A stretch of DNA of 64,000 nt from Bacteroidales bacterium (GTDB taxonomy: Bacteria > Bacteroidota > Bacteroidia > Bacteroidales > Muribaculaceae), in assembly GCA_014800795.1 (NCBI GenBank), contig JAAVFL010000009.1, positions 84,277 through 148,276 of the forward strand. Reading direction: 5' to 3'. Numbering within the stretch: the first letter of the stretch is position 1; each line of letters begins with the position of its first letter. Shown in pieces: positions 38,925 through 49,400 of the stretch. The notes below the pieces were generated by a model that did not search any database, was not told the origin of the DNA, and worked only from the letters and a program-made list of their open reading frames with translations. Position numbers and translations under genes: made by a program.

Positions 38925-39284
38925 TTAACTGACAAAGGCATTGTAGGCGGCTTCGTCCATCAGGCCGTCGAGTTGGGCCGGATCAGCGATGCGGACCTTT
39001 ACAATCCAGTTGGCCATCGGATCGCGGTTCACCGCACGGGGATCGCTTTCGAGTGTCCCGTTGATCTCCACTACCTCACCGCTCACGGGAGCGATAAGGT
39101 CGGAAGCCGCTTTCACACTCTCGATAGCACCGAAATCCTCGCCGGCTTCCAGTTCATCGCCAACTTCGGGCATATCTACATAAACTACATTACCGAGCTG
39201 CTTCTGAGCATAGTCAGAGATGCCGATAAAACCGTATTCGCCTTCTACGCGGATATATTCATGAGTTTCCGAGTACTTGATCAT
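38925..39284 (-). CDS. gcvH: Glycine cleavage system H protein
   Basis: ORF; YSETHEYIRVEGEYGFIGISDYAQKQLGNVVYVDMPEVG, ESVKAASDLIAPVSGEV lipoylation site. Confidence 0.97.
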   Translation of the reverse strand: MIKYSETHEYIRVEGEYGFIGISDYAQKQLGNVVYVDMPEVGDELEAGEDFGAIESVKAASDLIAPVSGEVVEINGTLESDPRAVNRDPMANWIVKVRIADPAQLDGLMDEAAYNAFVS

Positions 39285-39370
39285 TGTTGAAAATTTTAAG
39301 TATGGTTAATCTGATTATGGGAAAACAACGGAGAGCGGGAGGGAGAGGGATAGAGAAGATTGCGCGGAGG

Positions 39371-40492
39371 TCACTGTTTGTATGACTTCCTATAGAATTT
39401 CTTTTTCACTACTGTGCATGGGAAAGTTTTCCGGCGTATGCGCACCTGCAGAGGGGTTCCGAGCGCCGAATACCGGGCATCGACAAGCGCCATGGCCACA
39501 CTCTTATCCACCGATATGGCACGGTAGCCTGTGGTGACATGGCCTATCACGCTCCCTTCCTGATCAAGCACCTCATAACCGTGGCGGGGGATCGCCTTAT
39601 CCGTGAGTTCAAGCCCGACAATCTTCCGGTGAGGCCCCTCCGCCTTCTGGGCGGCGACGACATCGCGCCCTGCAAAGAACGGTTTACCGAACTTCACGAA
39701 CATCGACAGCCCCGCTTCCACCGGCGTGATCTCATCGGTAAGCTCATCGCCATAGAGCGGCAGCCCCACCTCGAAACGAAGAGTATCGCGGCAGCCCAGA
39801 CCGCATGGAGCGCAACGCCCCGAAGCCATCAGCGCATCCCATATCTCCACTATCACCTCGTCAGTGGCATAGATCTCGAAACCGTCCTCACCCGTATAAC
39901 CCGTGCGGCTCACAAGCACCGGCGCCCCGCGGAATACGGTTTCCTTGAACGTATAGAAAGCGAGGTCGGAACATGCTATTCCAAGCACCTCTTCCATCAC
40001 CTTTTCGGCCTCAGGCCCCTGCACGGCAAGCTCTGAAGTCACCTCGCTGATGAACTCGACATCTACCTTGAAGAACCCCTCACCGTCGGGACGCAGTGAA
40101 TTCATCCGCTCCTCGATCCACCGCTCATCCTTGTCGATATTCGAGGCGTTCACCACCAGAAGATAGCGGTTGGCGTTAAAACGGTACACCAGCAGGTCGT
40201 CGACCGTGCCCCCCTCTTCGTTGAGCATCATGCCGTAGAGACACTGACCGTCGGCCGCCTCTTCCACGTCGTTGGTGAAGATATAGTTTACAAAATCGGT
40301 GGCATCCTCACCGGTGACAATGATCTCGCCCATATGCGACACATCGAACACACCGCAGCGCTCGCGCACCGCCTTATGTTCATCCTCTATCGAGGAATAC
40401 TGAATCGGCATGTCGAACCCGGCGAAAGGGCTCATGATAGCTCCGAGCGCCACATGGCGGTCATGGAGACAGGTCTTCTGTATTTCTTCCAC
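39371..40492 (-). CDS. gcvT: Glycine cleavage system aminomethyltransferase T (start uncertain; GTG at 40492 proposed)
   Basis: ORF (annotated up to 40561); EEIQKTCLHDRHVALGAIMSPFAGFDMPIQY, CGLGCRDTLRFEVGLPLYGDEL. Confidence 0.92.
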   Translation of the reverse strand: MEEIQKTCLHDRHVALGAIMSPFAGFDMPIQYSSIEDEHKAVRERCGVFDVSHMGEIIVTGEDATDFVNYIFTNDVEEAADGQCLYGMMLNEEGGTVDDLLVYRFNANRYLLVVNASNIDKDERWIEERMNSLRPDGEGFFKVDVEFISEVTSELAVQGPEAEKVMEEVLGIACSDLAFYTFKETVFRGAPVLVSRTGYTGEDGFEIYATDEVIVEIWDALMASGRCAPCGLGCRDTLRFEVGLPLYGDELTDEITPVEAGLSMFVKFGKPFFAGRDVVAAQKAEGPHRKIVGLELTDKAIPRHGYEVLDQEGSVIGHVTTGYRAISVDKSVAMALVDARYSALGTPLQVRIRRKTFPCTVVKKKFYRKSYKQ

Positions 40493-40538
40493 TGTTATTA
40501 TGGTATTAAATTCGTTTTCATTTCCGTTCGTGCCCCGA

Positions 40539-41579
40539 TCACTTATTGCCGATCGCCTCAAGTATCATGTCGGCAAGCTGTCCGGCCTGAAGGTTGGGTA
40601 TCAGATTCCCGATATTTATGTCCTCCAGACGGCTCATAAGCGCGTCGCGGCTGAGTTCACAGCCCGCCAACGGTGTAAGCAGATGGCGGTCGATATCACC
40701 CAGCAGGAAAAAATCGCCCGAAATATCTATGGTATCTATACATTGAGGAACATCGGAAGTAGCCACCAGATCGACTGCAAACTCCCCGGCACCCTCAATC
40801 CTGCGGCGCGGCACCCTCCCCACACCGTGGCGCCGTCCGCCGGCTATCCATTCCTCCTCGTAATAGAGGGCGGCGATCGCCTCGATAGCTTCCACATCGG
40901 CCATATTCAGTTCCAGAACACTGTCGCACAGCCTGCTGCGTGCGAATTCCTTAAATTCATCTATCCCTATGGCCGAATGTTCGCGTATGGTCGTCACCCG
41001 CGAACGCACCGACTCCACCCCCTTCGCCTTCATCTTCACCTCCGACGGAGTAATGGCGGCAGTCATTGCCGGCAGATCCACGTCGTAAAGCATCGTTCCA
41101 TGAACTATGGCACGGCTCTCGGGCGCATGGGTGAACCGGTCGGTAAGATTTATGTGGTAGAACGCATAACCGCTCACCTTACGGTCGCCTATCATTATGT
41201 CGTTGCGTCCGGTGGTGTGTGCCTCCGCAATACCCATTTCGCGGAGCATTCCGGCCACCGTTTCAGTAAAGGCGTTGAAAGTTACAGCCACCGACGAGCA
41301 GGTGGTTATATGGCTGAACATAATGTTGTTGCGATCGGCATACACACATCCTCCCCCACTTTTGCGGCGGTAAACCTCCACCCCCCTGTCGCGGCAATAG
41401 TCGGTGTTGACCTCCGCCTCCATCTGCTGGTTACGCCCGAAAATCACCGTAGGCTCCACCTGCCACATGAAGAAGTATTCACCCTCAAAGTTACGGGCCA
41501 GATACTCCTCCATCGCCAGATAGAACGGCAACCTGCGCAGCCTGCCGTCGGCGCATTCGGGTAACAGGGCATATATCAT
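40539..41579 (-). CDS. lplA: Lipoate-protein ligase
   Basis: ORF; PTVIFGRNQQMEAEVN, GVEVYRRKSGGGCVYAD, GRNDIMIGDRKVSGYAFY. Confidence 0.9.
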   Translation of the reverse strand: MIYALLPECADGRLRRLPFYLAMEEYLARNFEGEYFFMWQVEPTVIFGRNQQMEAEVNTDYCRDRGVEVYRRKSGGGCVYADRNNIMFSHITTCSSVAVTFNAFTETVAGMLREMGIAEAHTTGRNDIMIGDRKVSGYAFYHINLTDRFTHAPESRAIVHGTMLYDVDLPAMTAAITPSEVKMKAKGVESVRSRVTTIREHSAIGIDEFKEFARSRLCDSVLELNMADVEAIEAIAALYYEEEWIAGGRRHGVGRVPRRRIEGAGEFAVDLVATSDVPQCIDTIDISGDFFLLGDIDRHLLTPLAGCELSRDALMSRLEDINIGNLIPNLQAGQLADMILEAIGNK

Positions 41580-41687
41580 GGTCTTTTAGATTTAAATCTG
41601 TCTCCCCAAAGTTAGAAACTCTCTGCCAACTTCCCAAATATTTTCGTCGAAAGATTTGCAGCCGTTGGGTATCTGCGCCGAAATATG

Positions 41688-41695
41688 TACCTTTG
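41688..41695 (+). promoter_or_regulatory. -7 box TACCTTTG immediately upstream of the ruvB ATG
   Basis: TAnnTTTG ends 7 nt before the ruvB start codon. Confidence 0.5.
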
Positions 41696-41702
41696 CACGT
41701 AA

Positions 41703-42728
41703 ATGACTCAGGACGATTTCGACATACACAACAGCGCTGCCGAACGCGACGGCGACTACGAGCGCGCACTGCGCCCGGGGCGCTTCGAAGCGTTCGCCGG
41801 TCAGGATAAGATCGTGGAGAACCTGCGCGTGTTCGTGCAGGCAGCCCGCATGCGCGGCGAGCCGCTCGACCATCTGCTGCTCCACGGCCCTCCGGGACTG
41901 GGGAAAACCACCCTGTCAGCCATCATTGCCAACGAGTTAGGCGTAGGCTTCAAAGTAACATCCGGTCCGGTGCTCGATAAGCCGGGCGACCTCGCCGGCA
42001 TACTCACCTCGCTCGACGAGAACGATGTCCTGTTCATAGACGAGATCCACCGTCTGAGCCACACCGTGGAGGAGTATCTCTATTCCGCCATGGAAGATTA
42101 CCGCATCGACATCATGATCGACAAAGGGCCGGGAGCGCGCTCCGTGCAGCTCACCCTCTCACCCTTCACACTTGTAGGAGCCACTACCCGCAGCGGCCTG
42201 CTCACTCCGCCGTTGCGCGCACGCTTCGGCATAGACTGCCATCTGGAATATTACGATCACGAGGTGCTCGAGCGCATCATACTGCGGTCGGCGCGCCTGC
42301 TCGGAGTGGAATGTACTGGCACGGCGGCTCACGAAATAGCCCTCCGCTCGCGCGGAACCCCCCGAATCGCCAATGCCCTGCTGCGCCGCGTACGCGATTT
42401 CGCCCAGGTGAAGGGTACGGGCAACATCGACGTGGAGATTGCCCGCTACAGCCTCGAGGCGCTCAACATCGACCGCTACGGCCTTAACGATATCGACAAC
42501 AAGCTGCTCCGCACGGTTATCACCAAGTTCAACGGCGGTCCCGTAGGGCTCTCAACTATATCTACAGCCATGGGCGAGGATTCCGGGACGATCGAGGATG
42601 TATACGAGCCGTTCCTCATCAAGGAGGGATTCCTCAAGCGCACCCCCCGCGGCCGCGAAGTCACGGATCTGGCCTGGCGCCATCTCGGCTTCGAAACTCC
42701 CGGCATAGGACTGTTCAACAATCAGTAA
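41703..42728 (+). CDS. ruvB: Holliday junction branch migration helicase RuvB
   Basis: [71 protein letters not shown]. Confidence 0.97.
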   Translation: MTQDDFDIHNSAAERDGDYERALRPGRFEAFAGQDKIVENLRVFVQAARMRGEPLDHLLLHGPPGLGKTTLSAIIANELGVGFKVTSGPVLDKPGDLAGILTSLDENDVLFIDEIHRLSHTVEEYLYSAMEDYRIDIMIDKGPGARSVQLTLSPFTLVGATTRSGLLTPPLRARFGIDCHLEYYDHEVLERIILRSARLLGVECTGTAAHEIALRSRGTPRIANALLRRVRDFAQVKGTGNIDVEIARYSLEALNIDRYGLNDIDNKLLRTVITKFNGGPVGLSTISTAMGEDSGTIEDVYEPFLIKEGFLKRTPRGREVTDLAWRHLGFETPGIGLFNNQ

Positions 42729-42821
42729 TCGGCAATCGGCCGGCGAACAGGTCACACTCACACCCGGAGACAAACATTTTATCAAAAAGAGAATTACTAA
42801 TTAATAATTGCCAATTACTAA

Positions 42822-44294
42822 TTGATCAAGTCGCTTTTCAAAGACACGGCAATATATGGCGTGAGCAGCATCATAGGGAGGTTTCTCAATTGGTGTCTCG
42901 TGCCCATGTACACCTACTGCTTCACCGAGGCGCAGTATGGTGTGGTCACCAATATCTACGCCTACGTGGCGGTAGTGCTGATAATACTCACCTACGGAAT
43001 GGAGACCGGCTTCTTCCGCTTCGCTAACCACGACCGCTGGACAAGCCCGGGGCAGGTCTACACCACGGCCCTATGCTCGCTCGGCGTCTCATCAACTCTA
43101 TTCATCGTCGCCGGATGCATGGCATCGCCCGTGCTGGCGCGATGGCTCGACTGCGCCGCCCACCCCTCGTTCGTATGGATGATGGTGATCACCGTCGGGA
43201 TCGACGCCTACACCTCCATCCCCTTCGCCTATCTCCGCTACCGCAACCGCGCCGTGAGGTTCGCCACCCTCAAGCTCATGAATATAGCCCTTAACATAGG
43301 GCTCAACCTCTTTTTCATCCTTCTCTGCCCCATTATATGGCGCAGCAATCCCGAGTGGATAGGGTGGTTCTACAACCCCTCGTTCGGTGTCGGATATATT
43401 TTCGCCGCCAACCTCATCAGCTCGCTGGTGGTGCTCATGCTACTCGTCCCCGAGATTCTCGCCGAGCGCTACGACTTCTCCGGCAAGCTGCTTGGCGAAA
43501 TGCTCCGCTACTCCTACCCCCTGCTGATTCTTGGAATAGCCGGCGTGATGAACCAGACCATCGACAAGATCCTCTTCCCCATTCTCGCATCCGACAAAGC
43601 CGAGGCTATGACGCAGCTCGGCATCTACGGCGCCAACTACAAGGTGGCGATAGTGATGGTGATGTTCATCCAGGCCTTCCGCTTCGCCTACGAGCCCTTT
43701 ATCTTCTCGCAGAACCGCCGGCAGGGCAACGACACCAAAGCCGGCTACGTGGCGGCCATGAAATGGTTCATAATCTTCGGACTGTTCATATTCCTGGGAG
43801 TGATGTATTTCCTCCCATGGCTCAGATACTTCATATCCCCGAAATATTTCGCGGGCCTGCGGGTGGTGCCGATAGTGATGATGGCGGAATTTTTCTTCGG
43901 GATATTCTTCAACCTGTCGCTATGGTATAAACTCACCGACCGCACTATCTGGGGCACATGGTTCTCCCTCACGGGACTGGCGGTGACGGTGGCGCTCAAC
44001 GTAGCCTTCGTACCCCTCTACGGCTACATGGCGTGCGCATGGGCGGCTTTCTGCAGCTACGGCGTGATGATGGTGGCGAGCTACCTCGTCGGCCAGCATT
44101 ATTTCCCCGTCAGCTACGGCATACGCCGCCTGGCGGTATGGTTCGTCTTCGCCATGCTACTGTGGGGAATATCCATACTGCTCACCACCTCCAACCTCTT
44201 CCTTGACTTCCCCGTCCGCATGCTTCTCCTGTTAGTATATGCCGCCGCGGTATGGAAGATGGAAGTGAAGAGCATGAGAGCAGGAGAACAGTAG
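42822..44294 (+). CDS. Oligosaccharide flippase (MOP/MVF family), TTG start
   Basis: ORF; SLFKDTAIYGVSSIIGRFLNWCLVPMYTYCF, multiple TM segments. Confidence 0.85.
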   Translation: MIKSLFKDTAIYGVSSIIGRFLNWCLVPMYTYCFTEAQYGVVTNIYAYVAVVLIILTYGMETGFFRFANHDRWTSPGQVYTTALCSLGVSSTLFIVAGCMASPVLARWLDCAAHPSFVWMMVITVGIDAYTSIPFAYLRYRNRAVRFATLKLMNIALNIGLNLFFILLCPIIWRSNPEWIGWFYNPSFGVGYIFAANLISSLVVLMLLVPEILAERYDFSGKLLGEMLRYSYPLLILGIAGVMNQTIDKILFPILASDKAEAMTQLGIYGANYKVAIVMVMFIQAFRFAYEPFIFSQNRRQGNDTKAGYVAAMKWFIIFGLFIFLGVMYFLPWLRYFISPKYFAGLRVVPIVMMAEFFFGIFFNLSLWYKLTDRTIWGTWFSLTGLAVTVALNVAFVPLYGYMACAWAAFCSYGVMMVASYLVGQHYFPVSYGIRRLAVWFVFAMLLWGISILLTTSNLFLDFPVRMLLLLVYAAAVWKMEVKSMRAGEQ

Positions 44295-44378
44295 AGCAGG
44301 AGCAAGATTACCCCTATTTTCTGTCCTTATGTTCTCAAATTCTATTCCACCAAATAATGTATTTTTGCTCCTGCTCTT

Positions 44379-45653
44379 ATGCTCTCAAGCTCTAATCAAA
44401 AAATCACCTTCCTCTGCACTAACGACCGGCTCGGCGGCGCTGCCATAGTGACATACCGGCTGATGGAGGCTCTCGTCGAGGCGGGGGGCGATGCCTGTAT
44501 GGTGGTAGCCAACAAAAGCACCGCATCCGCAAGGGTTGCGGCGGTGGCGCGCTGGCGCTATCGCCTGGCATTTCTCGCCGAAAGGCTCGAGATACTGATC
44601 CGATCAGGCTTTCGCCGCCGCGATCTGTGGAAAGTGGACACCGCCCGCTTCGGATGCGGCGTCACCCGTCACCCCTGGGTACGCGATGCCGACGTGATAG
44701 TGCTGTCGTGGGTCAACCAGGGATTGGTGTCACTCGCCGACATCCGCCGCCTCCACCGAATGGGCAAGCGCATCGTATGGACTATGCACGACATGTGGTG
44801 CGCCACCGGCATATGCCACCACTCCACCGGTTGCACCCGTTTCCACCACCAATGCGGATGCTGCCCATACCTGGGCGCACACACACCCGCCGACCTCTCC
44901 CGGGCCATCCACCGCCGCAAGCAGGCGCTCTACGCCGATGTGCCTGTCACTTTTGTAGCAGTCAGCAGTTGGCTCGCAGAGGTGTGCCGCCGCAGCTCCC
45001 TGCTCAGGGATGCACGCGTAGAGGTCATACCCAACGCCTTCCCCGTAGACCGTTACCTGCCCGAGCCCACCGTAAACCGCCCTGATCTCGGGCTACCCGA
45101 CCGGGGTGATCTGATAGTATTCGCCGCCGCCCGCCTTGACGACCCCATCAAAAATCTACCCCTCGCCGTCGACGCCCTCAACCGCCTCACCGACCTCTGC
45201 GCCGCCGACGGCCGACCCCTCCCGACAGCCATATTCTGCGGTGCCCTGCGCTACCCCTCGGCACTTGACAGCCTGCGTATCCCCCACCGTCATCTCGGCT
45301 CAATAACCGACCCCACACGCATGGCGCAGATCTTCGCCCACGCCACCGTGGTGCTGTCGACATCTCTCCGCGAAACCCTCCCGGGAACCCTCATCGAAGG
45401 GATGGCGGCAGGCGCCTCACCCGTCACCACAGGTATAGGCGGGCAGGCCGACATTATCGCCGACGGCACAGACGGCTACATCGCCCCTGATTTCTCCCCC
45501 GACACAATCGCCACCCTCCTCCACCGCGCCCTCACCGCCCCCTTCCCCCGCGACGCCCAGCACAGCGCCGCAGCCCGACGCTTCTCCGCCTCTGCCGTCA
45601 CCCGCCGGTTCCTGGAGCTGGTGGAAGGGGAAAGAGACATTATACACTCATAA
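44379..45653 (+). CDS. GT4-like glycosyltransferase
   Basis: ORF; NDRLGGAAIVTYRLMEALVEAGGDACMVV, RETLPGTLIEGMAAGASPVTTGIGGQADII. Confidence 0.87.
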   Translation: MLSSSNQKITFLCTNDRLGGAAIVTYRLMEALVEAGGDACMVVANKSTASARVAAVARWRYRLAFLAERLEILIRSGFRRRDLWKVDTARFGCGVTRHPWVRDADVIVLSWVNQGLVSLADIRRLHRMGKRIVWTMHDMWCATGICHHSTGCTRFHHQCGCCPYLGAHTPADLSRAIHRRKQALYADVPVTFVAVSSWLAEVCRRSSLLRDARVEVIPNAFPVDRYLPEPTVNRPDLGLPDRGDLIVFAAARLDDPIKNLPLAVDALNRLTDLCAADGRPLPTAIFCGALRYPSALDSLRIPHRHLGSITDPTRMAQIFAHATVVLSTSLRETLPGTLIEGMAAGASPVTTGIGGQADIIADGTDGYIAPDFSPDTIATLLHRALTAPFPRDAQHSAAARRFSASAVTRRFLELVEGERDIIHS

Positions 45654-45697
45654 TGTTAAAAGAAGTCAATGCGTGTACCAAATCGGTTACCAATTGT

Positions 45698-45705
45698 TAT
45701 CTTTG
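45698..45705 (+). promoter_or_regulatory. -7 box TATCTTTG for the toxin-antitoxin pair
   Basis: TAnnTTTG upstream of 45730. Confidence 0.5.
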
Positions 45706-45729
45706 TAAGATTTTAAAAAGGTATAAACT

Positions 45730-45963
45730 ATGGAGATTGTAAGCGCAAGAGATTTTAGAGCCAACCAGACAAAAATTCTGAATAAAGCACTTAAAGGAGA
45801 ATCAGTACTTCTCTCCTCCCGGATAGGTATGTTCAAAATAACTCCGCTGACAGAAGAAGATTCCCTGACAACCCGTATATGCAAAGGATTGGAACAGGCG
45901 AAGATGATTGAAGAGGGCAAACTTCCACGTAGGACTATTCAGGATATGCTCGATGAACTTTGA
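45730..45963 (+). CDS. Phd/YefM-like antitoxin
   Basis: ORF 77 aa; MEIVSARDFRANQTKILNKALKGESVLLSSRIGMFKITPL. Confidence 0.75.
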   Translation: MEIVSARDFRANQTKILNKALKGESVLLSSRIGMFKITPLTEEDSLTTRICKGLEQAKMIEEGKLPRRTIQDMLDEL

Positions 45964-46303
45964 TATAATTCCGACACCTAATTTTGAAAAGGCGTTCAAG
46001 GCTCTTGCCAAGAGGCATAGGTCATTGAAACAAGACCTGCTCGATTTCTCAAGAAAATTGCAGGACAATCCCTTTCAGGGCGATGAACTAAGTCCTGGTA
46101 TCCGTAAGATTCGAATGGCAATATCTTCAAAAGGGAGGGGTAAATCAGGCGGTGCAAGAGTGATAACATATACAATACTTACCGCCGAAACAGAGGGAAG
46201 CATATACCTGATTGACATATATGACAAGGCTGATTATTCCACAGTCGATGTAACAGTGGTACAACGGATGATTAATCGTATTAAAGCATCCGATTCCGAT
46301 TGA
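45953..46303 (+). CDS. RelE/ParE-superfamily-like toxin
   Basis: ORF (start MNFDIIPTPNF), overlaps the antitoxin end; FEKAFKALAKRHRSLKQDL...IRMAISSKGRGKSGGARVITY. Confidence 0.8.
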   Translation: MNFDIIPTPNFEKAFKALAKRHRSLKQDLLDFSRKLQDNPFQGDELSPGIRKIRMAISSKGRGKSGGARVITYTILTAETEGSIYLIDIYDKADYSTVDVTVVQRMINRIKASDSD

Positions 46304-46423
46304 ATAAAATCCAGCCCACTCAAGCACCACGTCTGGGTGCTACAACAATAGCGAAATGAAAATCACATCCTTCCATGATTGTGGGAGGATGTGATTGGAT
46401 TATTCGGGGGGATTAGAAATCTG

Positions 46424-49400
46424 TCAGGGGTTATTTGTCACCAGACGGATGGGAAGAGCATCGCCGCTAGGATCAATGTCACGATCACCAATCTGGATCG
46501 AAATCGTATTATTTGTAAGACCGTTAAAATTAAGGTCGAAATAGTTCATATCCCATCCGGTATAATATAGGCCGTCGTTTGCATCAACTCCGGTATATAC
46601 CCAATATATTGAACCGGGCGCATTTACCATGTTCATCGGGATAGGACGCATGGAGTTCGCACTTACGCTCCATTGATCAAAATTCTTATCTACCGACGAG
46701 TAGCGCAGAGTTCCCCGCTGATTTTCAGGTAATGTGGATGGGTTTAACCCTTGAATTGTTCGCCGTCCCATACCGGCGGTACCGATCGGAAAGAAGATCT
46801 GATGAGCATTTTCGGTGTTATAGCAAATGAACCCGCGCATACCTTGCTTGGAGGTATATTCCTGATTCGGAGCCTTATCCCCGATACCACCATGATCCAT
46901 GAAACCGAAGGCATCTGCTGTGGTGTTTGCTGTCACCGTCGCACCATCGCCGTATACGACACCTATACCGAAGTCCCCCTCAAGCAGTGTCTTGAAATCA
47001 TCGATTGTAGGAACGGTATAGTTTTTTCCATTGATATCGAAAGTTGCCCAATGCCATGCTTTATCAGCTCTGCCGCTTATGAAGCTCCACTGACGTTTGG
47101 TTGTCTCGCCGGTGACAGTAAATGCATTATTTCCGGGGTAAGCAAGCGGACCGAAGGCATTGACATTCTCAGAGATATTCGATACGGCTATAGCGCGGCG
47201 ATAATTTCCTCTTTTGAAATAAGCTCCGAACAGAAGCGGATTGCAGGCAAGAGTACCGGTTACTTTATCTTGAACCGCGTATGCCCCATCGGCGCTGTAG
47301 ACGTTGTATGAACTCCAGTAGGGGCCGCTGTCCATCACCTTAATCGGCGCATATCCCTGGCGGACGAAAATGTTATGTACACATGTCTCACCATGATATC
47401 TTACCTCAATGATCGCGCATTTCGCCTCGTTGGCCGCGATATTTTTTTCAAAATTGATAGTAAAATTAACCGGAGACTGGGTGTCACCGTCAATAACATT
47501 ACCTCCCCCCGTTGAATTGGGTCCGGGAGCAAGAGATATAAAGCCTTCGTCGCCGGGTGACCACGTTTTTATTTCCGCTGTCCAGTTTCCTTGCGATACC
47601 ATCGGCTCGAAGCTTCCGCGTGAAGCTGTGTTACGCTGGTAAAGTATCACGTTGAATGGATCAGGTTTGGTTTTTGTCTGATCAGGATTGGCGTGAGCGC
47701 GCCATACGCCTTTTGGATTAGTGATACGTCTCGACTGGAGCACGTCGACATCTCTGGTTATTTTTTCGCCGTCGGCGAAAGTCGCCGTAAACCGGATTAC
47801 AGCCTTGCGGTTGTAATCTTCATACGGGTTGTTTCCGCTGAAGCCTGAAATAGCGCACATCGACTTGGGCTGTGTCCATAGCTTCATGGTCACGGTTGTG
47901 GTTGTTACACCATCGTTGTCTACGGCTTTTTCTACTTTATAGCCGTTGCGGCTGGCCTCCAGGGTATTTTTGTTGTAAGCGAGATCATCTTTCGTGAACT
48001 CGCGCATATGCAGATCCGTGGTATTGACATCGTCGTCGTCACCGGACATAGGTGTGAACCCCTTGCCGTAGTAGTAATTACGGAATCGGGTCAATACCGG
48101 GCGTCCTGCTTCATTCCCTCCATACTGTCCCGCGCCGGTCATACCCAAGTTGCGGATTATGGCTGCGGGGAGATCTTTCCCCTCCAATACCTCCGGTTCC
48201 TGCAGACGTAGAAATCCCGCCCAGATGGGAGATACATAGTAGCGCTTATCAGTATTCTTCCCCTCTTCGTCGAGATGATATAAAGGAGCGCCATCGTAGG
48301 AGTACGCCGGATGACGTCCGTAGAAGTAGTTGCTTGTGGAATTTGTGAATGTCGGACTCGTCCCGTCGAATGTCGCGGTATTCATGTTGACATCTTTAGT
48401 ATATCCGCCCGCATTTACAAACAGATCTCTCCACCATTCGAATTTAAGGGTACGGAGTTCGAAATTTGTCTCACCGTTTTCTTGGGGCGCCACTTCATAC
48501 TCCTTGTCGCTTTCATCGTATGGCCCCCAGTTGTTCTCTATTATCTCGGCCTTAAGACCGACGATATTGCCCCTGAAAGTGACGGGGTATTCGACCGATG
48601 TGTTATAGGTATAGGGGATATATACCGGCGGGGTATAGGCCGCCGGCGGATTCTGTTTGTATTCGATATGCCAGTCGGGCTGGTTGGCATAGCCGTTGAA
48701 GCCGAGCGTAACCTTGTAGTGGTGGTTACGGGTGGCATCGTAGTTATACTCTGTGTCCTGCCCAAGCATGAACCGATAGCGTATGGCTCCATACGACACA
48801 GGGGCGGTTTTGCTCATATAATATGCCTCCACCTCGATGAACGTGCCGTAAGGAACGTTGTCGCGATAGTCCTCCAGACCCTTTTCGTCGTAGCCCGTAC
48901 CGATACCGGTACCGACACTGTCGCGGTCCTGATGTTTGTAGTACCACTTCTTGTTGGGGTCATTTTTAAAATCACCCTGAACGTTCTCATAGAAGTAGAG
49001 AGCCGGAGCATTATAATTATGGTTGCAACCGAGCGTATCTGTCTTTGTACCTTTGGCAACTATAAGCCAGTCTTCGTAATTGTCGGTGTCATATTCCGAC
49101 GGGGCGTCGGCGAAACCATTTCTGGAATAGTACAGCACCTGATTGCGTTCGCTTTCAGGGAGCGACTGTCCGAGGTAGGCTTCGGTAACCTCCCCTTTCC
49201 CCGGTTTGTTCTCCACGCCGAGCCGACAGGTCAGCGGAATCTGACGGATCGATACGTTATGCACATAAACGAAGATGTTCTGATGCAAGCCGGAACCGTC
49301 GAAGGCCACCGTCACTTTCGAGGCGAGACGCTTGATCCAGGCGTGGATCTTCTGATTCTGATTGCGTATTGTCAGAATCGGAGCGTCGAACCCTTCGCTG

